The translations under genes and the position numbers were made by a program. The notes beneath the pieces were generated by a model that saw only the letters and a list, made by a program, of their open reading frames with translations, was not told where the DNA came from and made no database searches. Shown piece after piece: positions 1 through 8,189 of a DNA stretch of 64,000 nt (within the stretch, counting starts at the first letter, position 1; each line of letters starts with the position of its first letter). Where the stretch lies: contig NZ_LN831790.1 of assembly GCF_001013905.1 (NCBI RefSeq), positions 1,922,001 through 1,986,000 of the forward strand, in the 5' to 3' direction. Source of the stretch: Streptomyces leeuwenhoekii (GTDB taxonomy: Bacteria > Actinomycetota > Actinomycetes > Streptomycetales > Streptomycetaceae).

Positions 1-32
1 GCGCCCGGCCCTGTCCGGCGCCGCCGGCGCTT

Positions 33-1283
33 TCACGTGGCGGCCGGTGCCTTCGCGGCCGTCACGGGGGCAAGGCGCTCCTCCAGCACGGAGCGGTACG
101 ACGCCAGCCGCCCCGTCCGTCCGATGGTCAGCGCTCCCACCAGCCGGCCCGCACGGTGGTAGCTGATCTCCAGCCGACGGCCCGCCAGGTCGTGTTCCAC
201 GACGCGCGTCTCGTCGGCGGCGGCGGGCAGGCCCACCGAGCGGATCCTGGCGCCGTGCAGGTCCGACCAGAAGGACGGCACGGCCGCGAACGGACCGGGT
301 GCCCGGGCCGGGTCCCGCCCGGCCAGGAGCGTGGCGGCGGCCGCCGCGCCCTGCTCGACGGCGTTGGTCCAGTGACCGAGCGCCAGGCGTTCCCCGTCGG
401 CCAGGGGCTGCGGCACGCGCGCCACGTCACCGGCCGCCACCACGTCGCCCACGACCGAACCGTCGGTGCGCAGGACGCGCAGGTGGGGGTCGCAGTGGAC
501 GCCGCCGTCGTGGGCGAGGCCGGAGCCGGCCAGCCAGCCCGTCGACGGCACCCCGCCCAGCGCCAGGACCGCCGTGTCGGCCCGGACCGTGGCGCCGTCG
601 GAGAGCCGGACGCCGGCCAGCCGGCCGTCGGTCCGGGTCAGGAAGTCCTCGACGGTGGTGCCGGTCCGCACGGCGATGCCCGCCTCGCGGTGGAGCGCGG
701 CGACGTAGGCGCCCGCGGTGGTGCCGATGGCGTGTGCGAGGGGCTGGGCCGCGGCTTCGACGAGTGTGACGTCGAGCCCGCGCTCCCGGGCGGCGGCGGC
801 GATCTCGCCGCCGAGGAACCCGGCGCCGATGACGACGAGCCGCCCTCCCGCGGCCAGCGCGGCCCGCAGGGCGAGCGCGTCGTCCCAGCTCCGCAGGGTG
901 AACACGCCGGCCGGTGGCGGGGGCTTCCCGGCCGGCCAGCCGCGGGCGGCCGACCCGGTGGCGATGACCAGCCCGTCGTACGGCAGTCGCGTGCCGTCCG
1001 CGAGGGTGAGCGCCCTTGCCGCGAGATCCAGGCGGACCGCCGCCTGCCCGAGCCGCCAGCGGGCCTCCAGCCCGTACGGCACGGGCAGTTCGGCGCGGGG
1101 CGGCCGGTCGGGAGCGGTCAGTACCCGCTTCGACAGCGGGGGCCGGTCGTAGGGCGGGTGCGGTTCGTCGCCCACGATGGTCAGGGCGCCGGTGAAACCC
1201 CGCTCGCGCAGGGTCCGGGCCGCTCGCAGGCCGGCGAGCGAGGCGCCCACGACGATCAGTCCGCGACGGTCGCCGGTTCTCAT
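33..1283 (-). CDS. FAD-dependent ferredoxin reductase
   Basis: The 416-aa product is a class-I style FAD/NAD(P)H oxidoreductase of the rubredoxin/ferredoxin reductase family, expected to pass electrons from NAD(P)H to the ferredoxin encoded just upstream. An N-terminal FAD Rossmann motif (VVGASLAGLRAARTL, residues about 10-25) is followed by a second dinucleotide motif (VVIGAGFLGGEIAAA, about 150-165) and the C-terminal TxxxVxAxGDVA-type FAD segment (VVAAGDVARVPQP). The ATG at 1283 overlaps the ferredoxin stop in an ATGA arrangement, so the two are translationally coupled. A longer reading frame runs upstream to 1673 but lies over the ferredoxin gene and is not protein-like. The physiological acceptor (often a P450 or an oxygenase) is not in the window. 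Confidence 0.9.
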   Translation of the reverse strand: MRTGDRRGLIVVGASLAGLRAARTLRERGFTGALTIVGDEPHPPYDRPPLSKRVLTAPDRPPRAELPVPYGLEARWRLGQAAVRLDLAARALTLADGTRLPYDGLVIATGSAARGWPAGKPPPPAGVFTLRSWDDALALRAALAAGGRLVVIGAGFLGGEIAAAARERGLDVTLVEAAAQPLAHAIGTTAGAYVAALHREAGIAVRTGTTVEDFLTRTDGRLAGVRLSDGATVRADTAVLALGGVPSTGWLAGSGLAHDGGVHCDPHLRVLRTDGSVVGDVVAAGDVARVPQPLADGERLALGHWTNAVEQGAAAAATLLAGRDPARAPGPFAAVPSFWSDLHGARIRSVGLPAAADETRVVEHDLAGRRLEISYHRAGRLVGALTIGRTGRLASYRSVLEERLAPVTAAKAPAAT

Positions 1284-1477
1284 GAGGCGGCCGGCAGGAC
1301 GGTTATGGCGCGGACCGGGCAGACGGCCGCGGCCTTCTCGGCCTTGTCGAGCAGTGCGTCGGCCGGCGCGGCCTCGTGCACGAGGTGGTCCTCGTCGTCG
1401 AAGGAGAAGATCTCCGGCGCCGCGAAGACACACTGTCCGTGGCTCTCGCAGAGGTTCATGTCCACGGTGATCTGCAT
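1280..1477 (-). CDS. [3Fe-4S] ferredoxin
   Basis: A 65-aa small acidic ferredoxin. Cluster ligands are visible as C10-ESHGQ-C16 and C53-P. The second position of the usual CxxCxxC is His13 (SHG), which is typical of the [3Fe-4S] ferredoxins that serve actinobacterial P450s. It sits 51 bp downstream of the PNPOx-like gene and overlaps the reductase start by 4 bp, so it is most likely the direct electron partner of that reductase. No cytochrome P450 is present nearby. The neighbouring PNPOx-like flavoprotein could be the final acceptor, but that is inference. Confidence 0.93.
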   Translation of the reverse strand: MQITVDMNLCESHGQCVFAAPEIFSFDDEDHLVHEAAPADALLDKAEKAAAVCPVRAITVLPAAS

Positions 1478-1528
1478 GGTCGCTCCATAGGGGTCCGGTG
1501 GTGGTCGTCGGTGCGTGCGCTGCGGATG

Positions 1529-2446
1529 TCAGCCGACCGGGGGGTTGAAGCGCGAATAGGCGGGGCTGGTCCACCGCAGCGGCGAGGCGGCGGTGATCTC
1601 CCGTACGGCTTCGACGGAGAACTCGACCAGACGCTGCGCGCCGGGCACCTCGGCGATCTCCTCGGCGTCCCACACGGTGCGCGCGGTGCCGGACAGGTGC
1701 AGGGTGGCGCCCGTCCGCCAGTCCGGGACCAGGATGCCCGCCGACGCGTTGAGCAGCAGGTTGCCCAGGGTCAGGAACATGGCGTTGCCGGCGTAGTCGG
1801 GCCAGCGCAGCAGGGTGGGCGAGAGCACCTGGACGAAGCCGGGGTTGCCGCCCCGGTGGGAGGCGTCCGCGTCACCGCGGTCGGAGGCGGTGGCGACGAA
1901 GAACGTGTCGGCCGTGCGCACCGCCCGCTGCTGGGCCGGACTGAGTCCGGTGCCGTCGGTGACGGTGCGGTCCGCCGCCCCGCCCTCGTCCGGCCCGGCC
2001 CTGCGGTGGTGCCGTTTCTGCAGGTACTTGGGGCAGTTGGCGATGACCTGGTCGAGGTCGACGCGCAGGCCGTCGCCCTCCCGGCGGGCCCGGCCGTTGA
2101 TGCGCATCCGGCGCCGGGTGGCGGGCTCGATGGCGATCATCCCGATCCGGACGGCCGGCCCACGGGTCAGGACCTCGGCCAGCGGGTCCTCCGGCAGGGG
2201 CAGAGTGTCGATCATGACGGTGCGCGGGTCGGGCACCCGCAGGAACCCGGGCTCGCCCGTCAGTTGGGTGGCCCAGATGCGGCCGTCGCGGTCGGCACCC
2301 CCCAGCACGATCAGCCGCTGCTCGGCGAGGAAGTCCTTCGCGATGGGCGGCACGCTCTCGCCGATGCCGCCGAGTGAGAAATCCGCCTGCCGGGCGAGGC
2401 CGGCGCGTTCCTGCACCGCGATCTCGCCGCTGTGATAGGTGGCCAC
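1529..2446 (-). CDS. PNPOx-like flavin-binding protein
   Basis: A 305-aa member of the pyridoxamine 5'-phosphate oxidase-like (FMN-binding split barrel) superfamily. Two halves of split-barrel character can be seen: an N-terminal part around WATQLTGEPGFLRV and a C-terminal part around FVQVLSPTLLRWPDYAGNA. This matches the larger PNPOx-family proteins often found beside ferredoxin/reductase genes. The GTG at 2446 is chosen because GGAAAGGA lies about 7 bases upstream; the frame itself stays open to 2521. It is the second gene of a leftward set after the VOC protein (93-bp gap). The substrate is unknown, and pyridoxine synthesis is unlikely given the size and context. Confidence 0.85.
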   Translation of the reverse strand: MATYHSGEIAVQERAGLARQADFSLGGIGESVPPIAKDFLAEQRLIVLGGADRDGRIWATQLTGEPGFLRVPDPRTVMIDTLPLPEDPLAEVLTRGPAVRIGMIAIEPATRRRMRINGRARREGDGLRVDLDQVIANCPKYLQKRHHRRAGPDEGGAADRTVTDGTGLSPAQQRAVRTADTFFVATASDRGDADASHRGGNPGFVQVLSPTLLRWPDYAGNAMFLTLGNLLLNASAGILVPDWRTGATLHLSGTARTVWDAEEIAEVPGAQRLVEFSVEAVREITAASPLRWTSPAYSRFNPPVG

Positions 2447-2539
2447 GGCATGTCCTTTCCGAGCGGGCGGGCCTGTGTTCGTCCGGCGGGCCACCGGAGT
2501 GCCGGGCCGGGGAGCCGGCACCCCGGTGGAGGGGGTCCC

Positions 2540-3001
2540 CTAGAAGAAGCCGCAGGTGGGGGCGCCGGGGGTCGGGGCGTCGGCCGGGTCGGCACCCGCG
2601 GGCGCGTAGATCTCCAGGCGGATGCCGTCGGGGTCGGTGAAGAAGATGCCGCCGGAGGTGCCGTTCTCACCGTGGGGGACGACACCGTCGTAGGCGAACT
2701 CCGCGCCCAGGCCGCGCAGCACCTCTTCGGTGGCCTTGACCTCCTCTACGGTCCCGACCTGGAACGACAGGTGGTGCAGCCCCGGCCGGTCGGTGGCGAA
2801 CGAGCCCGCGCTCTGCTGCCACAGCGCCACGAACATCCGGTCGTCCCGACCGAGGAACGCCCAGCGGCGGTCCTCCTCCCTGCCCTCCGCCATCACTTCG
2901 AAGTCGAAGACGGCGCGGTAGAAGGCGAGGGAACGCTCAAGGTCGGTGACGTTCACTCCCACGTGACCGGTCTGCAGGGACTTGGCCTTGGCCATGGTCA
3001 T
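2540..3001 (-). CDS. VOC (glyoxalase/dioxygenase-fold) protein
   Basis: A 153-aa vicinal-oxygen-chelate protein with the usual paired beta-alpha-beta-beta-beta modules. Visible signatures are HVGVNVTDLERSLAFYRAVF near the N-terminus, the central RPGLHHLSFQV and the C-terminal FFTDPDGIRLEIYAP, whose His and Glu positions suit metal binding. ATG 3001 is preferred because GAAGG lies 6 bases upstream; GTG 3004 and ATG 2995 are alternatives. It is the first gene of the leftward operon that continues with the flavoprotein, ferredoxin and reductase. A good sigma70-like promoter and an inverted repeat lie between it and the divergent CGNR regulator. Confidence 0.88.
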   Translation of the reverse strand: MTMAKAKSLQTGHVGVNVTDLERSLAFYRAVFDFEVMAEGREEDRRWAFLGRDDRMFVALWQQSAGSFATDRPGLHHLSFQVGTVEEVKATEEVLRGLGAEFAYDGVVPHGENGTSGGIFFTDPDGIRLEIYAPAGADPADAPTPGAPTCGFF

Positions 3002-3051
3002 CACATGCCTTCACTCATCGTCACGAGCTCGCCTCGTAACCGTTGAAAATG

Positions 3052-3081
3052 ACTTTAGAGGTTAGAGAGAAGCAGCGTCAA
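3052..3081 (-). promoter_or_regulatory. Leftward promoter of the VOC operon
   Basis: On the minus strand TTGACG (3081-3076) and TAAAGT (3057-3052) are separated by 18 bp. This is close to the vegetative (HrdB-type) consensus and about 50 bp upstream of the VOC start. The -35 box overlaps the inverted repeat at 3078-3096. Confidence 0.65.
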
Positions 3082-3096
3082 CCAGTGATCCGTTGA
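3078..3096. promoter_or_regulatory. Candidate operator TCAAC-N9-GTTGA
   Basis: A five-base perfect inverted repeat with a 9-base spacer that covers the -35 box of the leftward VOC promoter. It lies between the VOC operon and the CGNR regulator, so the natural guess is that the regulator binds here and represses or autoregulates. This is a pattern call only. Confidence 0.4.
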
Positions 3097-3154
3097 TGAC
3101 CGGTTATGGTGGTCGCGTGATCCCGCCGTCAGCGCGGAGGAAGGACGCCGCACC

Positions 3155-3727
3155 GTGCCGCCACCTTCGGGGACCGACCCCCGTCCTTTGACCGACGAGC
3201 CGCTCAGCATCGACCTGCTCAACACCCGCTGGATCGACGCCTCCGGCCGTCATGACCTGCTGGACTCGCTCGACGGACTGGCGATCTGGCTCGCCGGCCC
3301 CCTGGTGAGCCAGGCCCTCGGTGGCGCGACGACCCCGGTGGACCACGACACGCTGGAGCGGCTGCTCCAGGCGCGCACCGCTCTGGACAAGGCGATCGCG
3401 AACCCGCAGCACCCGGACGCCGACGCCGTCGAGGCCGTCAACGCCGTACTCGCGCACGGCCGGAGGGGACATCTGCTGCGCCCCGACGGGCCGGACACCT
3501 TCGTCGAGGTGGAGGCCCCCTCCTGGCTGCCCGCGTGGCGGGCAGCCGAGGACTACCTGCGGCTGCTCGCGGAGCGGCCCGAACGAATCCGGCCGTGCGG
3601 CAACCCCGAGTGCATCCTGCACTTCTACGACACGTCCAAGAACGGCACGCGTCGCTGGTGCTCGATGGCCGGCTGCGGGAACCGGGCGAAGGCGCAGCGC
3701 CACTACGCGCGCCAGAAGAAGGCGTGA
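3155..3727 (+). CDS. CGNR zinc-finger (ABATE-domain) regulator
   Basis: A 190-aa protein with the ABATE-type N-terminal domain (LSIDLLNTRWIDASGRHDLL, residues 14-33) and a C-terminal CGNR zinc finger. The finger reads CGNPEC then, after about 20 residues, WCSMAGCGNRAKAQRHYAR, which gives four cysteines and the family-naming CGNR. Family members are putative stress-responsive transcription factors. Start is GTG 3155; no strong ribosome-binding site is visible, so the start could be slightly wrong. It is transcribed divergently from the VOC-PNPOx-ferredoxin-reductase operon, with a candidate operator in the 153-bp gap, which suggests it controls that operon. Confidence 0.87.
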   Translation: MPPPSGTDPRPLTDEPLSIDLLNTRWIDASGRHDLLDSLDGLAIWLAGPLVSQALGGATTPVDHDTLERLLQARTALDKAIANPQHPDADAVEAVNAVLAHGRRGHLLRPDGPDTFVEVEAPSWLPAWRAAEDYLRLLAERPERIRPCGNPECILHFYDTSKNGTRRWCSMAGCGNRAKAQRHYARQKKA

Positions 3728-3785
3728 CCGCCGAGGTCGAACCGGCCCCTCCGCGCGGCGGGCGACCGAGGCCAACGGCGCGGCC

Positions 3786-4292
3786 TCAACCGCCGTACCG
3801 GTGCTCCCCGAGGTCGCAGGCGCCGCGGACCCCGTTCTCCCGTCGCCGTTCCGCGAACTCGCACCACACGATCTTTCCGGGGTTCCGCTCCCCCACCCCC
3901 CACTTGTCCGCCAGTTCCGACACCAGCAGCAGCCCGCGTCCGCCCTCGGCCGGTTCCCTGACCTCCGCCTGCGGTATGGCCGGGACACCGTCGCCGCTGT
4001 CGTGCACCTCCACGCGTACGCCGCGGCCGTCCCCACCGGCGTACGGCAGCAGCCGGAGCAGAAAGCCCCGGCCGGGCGGCACGCCGTGCACGAGGGCGTT
4101 GGTGGCCAGTTCGCTGACACACAGCACGATGTCGTACGACCGCTCCCGCACCTGCCAGTCGGCGAGCGCCGCACGCGTGAAGGCGCGGGCGGCGGGCACG
4201 GACTGACGCTCACGTCGATAGAACCGCTCACGGGCGGCCGAGTGGTGACTTTCGGTGTTCACGTGACGAGTGTCACGCTCTGTGGTCATCAT
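3786..4292 (-). CDS. ATP-binding anti-sigma-like protein
   Basis: A 168-aa HATPase_c protein of the RsbW/SpoIIAB-like group that is very abundant in Streptomyces. The N box (ELATNALVHG), the G1 box (VHDSGDGVP) and the G2 region (EGGRGLLLV) are all present, so nucleotide binding is expected. No separate phosphotransfer partner is nearby. The start at ATG 4292 (tandem ATG ATG) is uncertain because no ribosome-binding site is evident. It faces the XRE/DUF397 pair across 82 bp; this three-gene arrangement (ATPase, XRE with DUF5753, DUF397) is common in streptomycetes and is often discussed as a regulatory or toxin-antitoxin-like set. Confidence 0.85.
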   Translation of the reverse strand: MMTTERDTRHVNTESHHSAARERFYRRERQSVPAARAFTRAALADWQVRERSYDIVLCVSELATNALVHGVPPGRGFLLRLLPYAGGDGRGVRVEVHDSGDGVPAIPQAEVREPAEGGRGLLLVSELADKWGVGERNPGKIVWCEFAERRRENGVRGACDLGEHRYGG

Positions 4293-4309
4293 GGAACAGT
4301 GCGTGCGCT

Positions 4310-4328
4310 CGTACGACTCCTTTGTACG
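4310..4328. promoter_or_regulatory. Inverted repeat CGTAC-N9-GTACG
   Basis: A 5-base inverted repeat in the 82-bp gap between the divergent ATPase and XRE genes. It is a plausible autoregulatory site for the XRE protein, but short repeats of this kind are common in GC-rich DNA. Confidence 0.3.
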
Positions 4329-4374
4329 GGCGCCCGACAGTGAACGTACGCGCGCGGGGGGGGAGTTCGACCGC

Positions 4375-5205
4375 ATGAGCACCACGACACGGTCCCGACG
4401 GGCAAGGAACGCCTCGGCGATGAAGATGGTGGGCGCCCTGCTCGCCCTCTACCGCGAGGCCGCCGGGTACACCCAGCGGTCGCTGGGTGAGGTCTTCGTC
4501 ATCAGCGAGCAGCAGATCGCCTCCATCGAGCAGGGCAGACGGCCACTGAAGCCGGACCTCGCCGAGAAGCTCGACGAACTGCTGGGCACCAAGGGGGCGC
4601 TGTCCGCGGCGCTGCGCCATATGCCCGAGGTGGACCTCGTGCCGCTGTGGGCGGAGGAGTATCTGGATCGAGAGCGGGAGGCCATCACGATCTCGTGGTA
4701 CGAGAGTCTGCTGGTGCCTGGCCTGTTGCAAACGGAGGCATACGCGCGGTCAGTGTTCCTCAGTCGTGTGCCGGTCTACGACGGAGACGAGATCGAGCAG
4801 TTCGTCGCCAAGCGGCTCGAGCGGCGGGAGATTTTGCACCGCAAGGTTCCGCCGACCGCCAGCTTCGTCATCTGGGAGGCGGCGCTGCGTGACCGGCTGG
4901 GCGGTCAGGGCGTGTACGTCGAGCAGATCCAGTACTTGCGGGAGTACGCCGACGTGCCTGGAATCGCATTGCAGATTCTGCCACTCGGCCGCACCTCGCA
5001 CGCTGGCCTTGAAGGGCCGTTCATCCTGCTGGAAACCCCTGAGCACCAGCGGCTCGCTTACAGCGAGACTCAGCGCGGAAGCACCCTGGTGGCTGACCCC
5101 GATGAGGTGGGAATTCTCTCCCAGAAGTATGCGATGCTGCGAACGCAGGCCCTCAACACCGAGGACACAAGGGACCTGTTGGACCGTCTTCTGGGAGAGC
5201 AATGA
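4375..5205 (+). CDS. XRE regulator with DUF5753 (Scr1-type)
   Basis: A 276-aa DNA-binding protein. The N-terminal helix-turn-helix covers about residues 18-75 (LYREAAGYTQRSLGEVF, ISEQQIASIEQGRRP). The rest is the DUF5753 domain, recognised by ISWYESLLVPGLLQTEAYAR, LRDRLGG and the C-terminal LRTQALNTEDTRDLL. ATG 4375 follows a GGGGGGGAG ribosome site 8-9 bases upstream. Its TGA overlaps the ATG of the DUF397 gene by 4 bp, so the two are made together. Family members (S. coelicolor Scr1, WhiJ-type regulators) act with DUF397 partners to control development or antibiotic production. The local target is unknown. Confidence 0.92.
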   Translation: MSTTTRSRRARNASAMKMVGALLALYREAAGYTQRSLGEVFVISEQQIASIEQGRRPLKPDLAEKLDELLGTKGALSAALRHMPEVDLVPLWAEEYLDREREAITISWYESLLVPGLLQTEAYARSVFLSRVPVYDGDEIEQFVAKRLERREILHRKVPPTASFVIWEAALRDRLGGQGVYVEQIQYLREYADVPGIALQILPLGRTSHAGLEGPFILLETPEHQRLAYSETQRGSTLVADPDEVGILSQKYAMLRTQALNTEDTRDLLDRLLGEQ

Positions 5206-5450
5206 GCGGCACCACACTTGAGTGGTTCAAGTCCAGCTACAGCAGCGGCGAAGGCGGCGCCTGCCTGGAAGTCGCCTACACCTGGCGCAAGTCCAGCTAC
5301 AGCGGCGACGAAGGCGGCGCCTGCGTCGAGGTCGCCGCCCACCCCACCGCCATCCACATCCGCGACTCCAAGACACCCACCACCCCCCACCTCACCGTCA
5401 CCCCAAACGCCTGGACCGCGTTCTTGACACTGGCCCGCCCGGAATCCTGA
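5202..5450 (+). CDS. DUF397 protein with duplicated motif
   Basis: An 82-aa partner of the upstream XRE protein, coupled by an ATGA overlap. DUF397 normally has one WxKSSYS-GxxGxCVEVA segment followed by RDSK. Here the segment occurs twice: WFKSSYSSGEGGACLEVA (residues 8-25) and WRKSSYSGDEGGACVEVA (residues 28-45), before IHIRDSKTPTTP. The duplication is an exact 60-bp tandem period in the DNA. The 3' end overlaps the tail of the convergent esterase gene by 53 bp. Confidence 0.88.
   Translation: MSGTTLEWFKSSYSSGEGGACLEVAYTWRKSSYSGDEGGACVEVAAHPTAIHIRDSKTPTTPHLTVTPNAWTAFLTLARPES
5223..5342 (+). repeat. 60-bp tandem duplication inside DUF397 gene
   Basis: Two adjacent 60-bp units (5223-5282 and 5283-5342) encode the repeated W-KSSYS...GGAC-EVA segment. 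The units are clearly related, with several substitutions, so the duplication is not brand new. Confidence 0.8.
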
Positions 5451-6942
5451 CCCGGTCGCCGGTCCCCGGCGCCCACAGGGCGACCTCGCGGTCCCGGGGG
5501 CCGAGCACCGTACGCGGCGCATCGGCGTCGAAGATCCGGACGGGGTGGGTGGCGTCCCACGCCTCCCACCCCGGATCGCCCGTGGCGGCGAACCGCACCC
5601 ACGCGGAGTGCATCGCCTCGGCCAGCTCCCGGGGCGCGCCCTCGCCCGCCAGTCTGCGGGACTCCGGCACGTCGCCGCTGTCGAAGACGAAGCCGAGTTC
5701 CAGGGCGTGGCAGGCGCCGAGGCCGGGCAGGCCGGAGGGCCAGGCGAACTCGTACACGTACGACCTGCCGGGGCGGGCGTCGGCCAGGCGGTGCATCGGG
5801 ACGCGCAGCAGGTGGTCGGTGACCATCTGGCCGACGATCTCGGCGGTGCCCGCGCCGGGGTACAGGGCGCGGTAGCCGCGCGGCACGTCGGGGCCGCAGT
5901 GGCAGCGGGCGCGGGCGCCGGCCAGGGCGACCGCGCCGAGACGGTCGACGCGGTCCGTCAGGCCGCCGGGGACCAGCCAGAGCCGGTACTCGTCACGAGT
6001 CCAGCCCATCAGCAGGTCGACGCCGGGCGCCGCGCCGCCGTCGGCGAGCGCGGCCAGCGGGTCGCGCGGGACGAGGTCGCCGTCCATGACGATGCCGAAG
6101 GCCGGTCCGCCGAGGACGGGGCTGCTCAGCCGCCCCACCTCGGCCTGGGTGCGCAGCAGCAGGTCGCGGTCGACGGCGGCGAACGCCTCGGCGGTGGCGG
6201 GAATCCTCAGCCGGGTCGCCATGCGGCGCACCATCCGCCGCACCTTGGCGCGTTCGGCGGCCTCGGGCGCCCCGCTCTGCAACACGGCCCGCCGCACCAG
6301 CCCTTGGGTCTGCGGGGCGGCGAGCAGGGCGCCGACGCCGAGGGCGCCGGCGGACTGGCCGCAGAGGGTGATGCGGTCGGGGTCGCCGCCGAAGGCCGCG
6401 ACGGACTCGTGCACCCAGCGCAGGGCGGCGAGCTGGTCGCGCAGGCCAGGGTTGGGCGGGGCGTCCGGGAAGAGGCCGAAGCCCTCCACGCCCAGCCGGT
6501 AGTTGACCGAGACGCAGACGACGCCGTCGCGGGCGAAGGCGCGGCCGTCGTACACGGGGACGGCGGACGAGCCGCGGGTCAGCGCGCCGCCGTGCACCCA
6601 CACCAGGACGGGCAGCCGGGCGCGGGGGTCGGGGTCGGGGGTCCAGACGTTGAGGTTGAGGCAGTCGTCGCCGGGCACCACCGGGTCGGACAGGTACGGG
6701 GCGAAGGCCTCGGAGTACGGCGGTTTGGGGGCCGTCGGCCCGAAGGTACCGGCGTCCCGGATGCCGTCCCAGGGCTCGGGGGGCGCGGGCGGACGGAACC
6801 GGAGGAGGCCGAAGGGGGGCGCCGCGTACGGGATGCCGCGGAAGACGGCGATGCCCCGCTCGTATCTGCCGCGTACGGCTCCGTACGGCGTCGCGACCAC
6901 CGGATCGGCGATCAGGGAGCCCGTCCGGTCTGCTGCCGTCAT
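5398..6942 (-). CDS. Type-B carboxylesterase/lipase
   Basis: A 514-aa alpha/beta-hydrolase of the carboxylesterase type B family, expected to hydrolyse carboxylic esters in the cytoplasm (no signal peptide is visible). The nucleophile elbow GQSAG sits at about residue 197 in the classic context GDPDRITLCGQSAGA. Oxyanion residues lie in VWVHGGAL, the acidic member is probably the Glu in WTRDEYRL, and the His is in CHALELGFVF. Length is normal for the family. ATG 6942 gives the natural N-terminus. The gene is divergent from a LacI regulator with a LacI-type palindrome between them, so control by that regulator and a sugar-like effector is likely. Its 3' end overlaps the convergent DUF397 gene. 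Confidence 0.92.
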   Translation of the reverse strand: MTAADRTGSLIADPVVATPYGAVRGRYERGIAVFRGIPYAAPPFGLLRFRPPAPPEPWDGIRDAGTFGPTAPKPPYSEAFAPYLSDPVVPGDDCLNLNVWTPDPDPRARLPVLVWVHGGALTRGSSAVPVYDGRAFARDGVVCVSVNYRLGVEGFGLFPDAPPNPGLRDQLAALRWVHESVAAFGGDPDRITLCGQSAGALGVGALLAAPQTQGLVRRAVLQSGAPEAAERAKVRRMVRRMATRLRIPATAEAFAAVDRDLLLRTQAEVGRLSSPVLGGPAFGIVMDGDLVPRDPLAALADGGAAPGVDLLMGWTRDEYRLWLVPGGLTDRVDRLGAVALAGARARCHCGPDVPRGYRALYPGAGTAEIVGQMVTDHLLRVPMHRLADARPGRSYVYEFAWPSGLPGLGACHALELGFVFDSGDVPESRRLAGEGAPRELAEAMHSAWVRFAATGDPGWEAWDATHPVRIFDADAPRTVLGPRDREVALWAPGTGDRVRIPGGPVSRTRSRRLG

Positions 6943-7057
6943 ACGCCACCAGCCCTCCGCCTGGCGCACCCTCGCGCGCACCGTTGTCCTCAGAGCATCG
7001 CGCCGTCCGGATCTATTCCTGCGCATCCCGGCGCGATTCGCGATCGACGGACTAGAG

Positions 7058-7073
7058 TAGGAAGCGCTTTCTA
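7058..7073. promoter_or_regulatory. LacI-type operator palindrome
   Basis: TAGGAAGCGCTTTCTA matches its reverse complement at 7 of 8 base pairs and has the central CG step and AAGCGCTT core typical of LacI/GalR operators. It lies in the 185-bp gap between the divergent esterase and LacI genes. Confidence 0.75.
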
Positions 7074-7127
7074 CGCCAGCACGCCTTCTACCCAGGCCCT
7101 CGGGCGGGCCGGAGAGGTGGTTGTCCG

Positions 7128-8189
7128 ATGGTCCGTACGGCGGGGAGGGCGGGCGCGGCCACCGGGCCGACCCTCGCGGTGGTCGCCCGCGAGGCGGGGG
7201 TGTCGGTGCCGACGGCGTCCAAGGTGGTCAACGGCCGGGAGGACGTCGCCCCGGAGACCCGCCGCCGGGTCACGGAGGTCCTGGACCGCCTGGGGTACGT
7301 CCGCAGGCCCCGCTTCGACACGGCGCGGGTGCCCCGGCTGGTCGATCTGGTCGTGCACTCCCTGGAGAGCTCCTGGTCGGGCGCGGTGCTGCACGGGGTG
7401 GAGGCGGCGGCGTACGACGCGGGCCTGGAGGTGGTGGTCTCGGCCGCCCCCGACCGGGCCCGGGACGGCGGGCCGGAGCGCGACCGGCTGGGGCGGCTGG
7501 ACCGGTTCGCCGAACGCGGCTCGCCCGGCGCGCTCTTCGCGCTGGCCGAGCTGAGCGCGTCGCAGTACGCCTGGCTGGAACAGCACCGCATCCCGTTCGT
7601 GATGATCGACCCGGCCGTCGAACCGCCGCCGGGGGTGGTGTCGGTGGGTGCCGCGAACTGGCAGGGCGGGGTCACGGCCACCGAGCACCTGCTGTCGCTG
7701 GGGCACGAGCGGATCGCCGTCATCGCCGGCCACCGGAGCACCCTGTCCGGCAGCGCCCGGCTGGCGGGCTACCGTTCGGCGCTCGCCGCGGCGGGTGTGG
7801 CCCACCGGCCCGAGTACGTCCGCCACGCCGGCTCCGACCGGACCACCGCCCGCCACCGCATGCGGGAGCTGCTCGACCTGCCGGTGCCGCCCACGGCCGT
7901 CTTCGTGTGCGCGGACGCCATGGCTCTGGGGGTGTACGAGGCGGCGGCGGAGCGGGGGCTGCGCGTGCCCGCCGACCTGAGCGTGGTCGGCTTCGACGAC
8001 CTGCCCGAGGCCCGCTGGACCACCCCGGCCCTGACCACGGTCCGCCGGCCGCTCGCGGAGATGGCCGCCACCGCGCTGCGCCTGCTGCTGCGCCTGATGG
8101 AGGGCGACCACCCGGAGAGCACCCGCACGGAACTGTCGACCCGTCTGGTGGAGCGCGCGAGCACGGCACCGCCGCCGGGCACCGGCTGA
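7128..8189 (+). CDS. LacI-family transcriptional regulator
   Basis: A 353-aa repressor. The N-terminal LacI helix-turn-helix and hinge are clear (LAVVAREAGVSVPTASKVVN, then DRLGYVRRP, residues about 16-65). The periplasmic-binding-like effector domain follows, with family landmarks TATEHLLSLGHERIAVIAG and ADLSVVGFDDLPEARWTTP. Start at ATG 7128 follows GGAGAGG 12 bases upstream. It probably represses the divergent carboxylesterase and itself through the palindrome at 7058-7073. The inducer is unknown; the GalR/LacI fold suggests a sugar or a small metabolite released from an ester. Confidence 0.93.
   Translation: MVRTAGRAGAATGPTLAVVAREAGVSVPTASKVVNGREDVAPETRRRVTEVLDRLGYVRRPRFDTARVPRLVDLVVHSLESSWSGAVLHGVEAAAYDAGLEVVVSAAPDRARDGGPERDRLGRLDRFAERGSPGALFALAELSASQYAWLEQHRIPFVMIDPAVEPPPGVVSVGAANWQGGVTATEHLLSLGHERIAVIAGHRSTLSGSARLAGYRSALAAAGVAHRPEYVRHAGSDRTTARHRMRELLDLPVPPTAVFVCADAMALGVYEAAAERGLRVPADLSVVGFDDLPEARWTTPALTTVRRPLAEMAATALRLLLRLMEGDHPESTRTELSTRLVERASTAPPPGTG

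Noticed and set aside
1284..1673. Upstream extension of the ferredoxin reductase
   Set aside because: It lies over the ferredoxin gene in another frame and is Arg-rich non-protein sequence.
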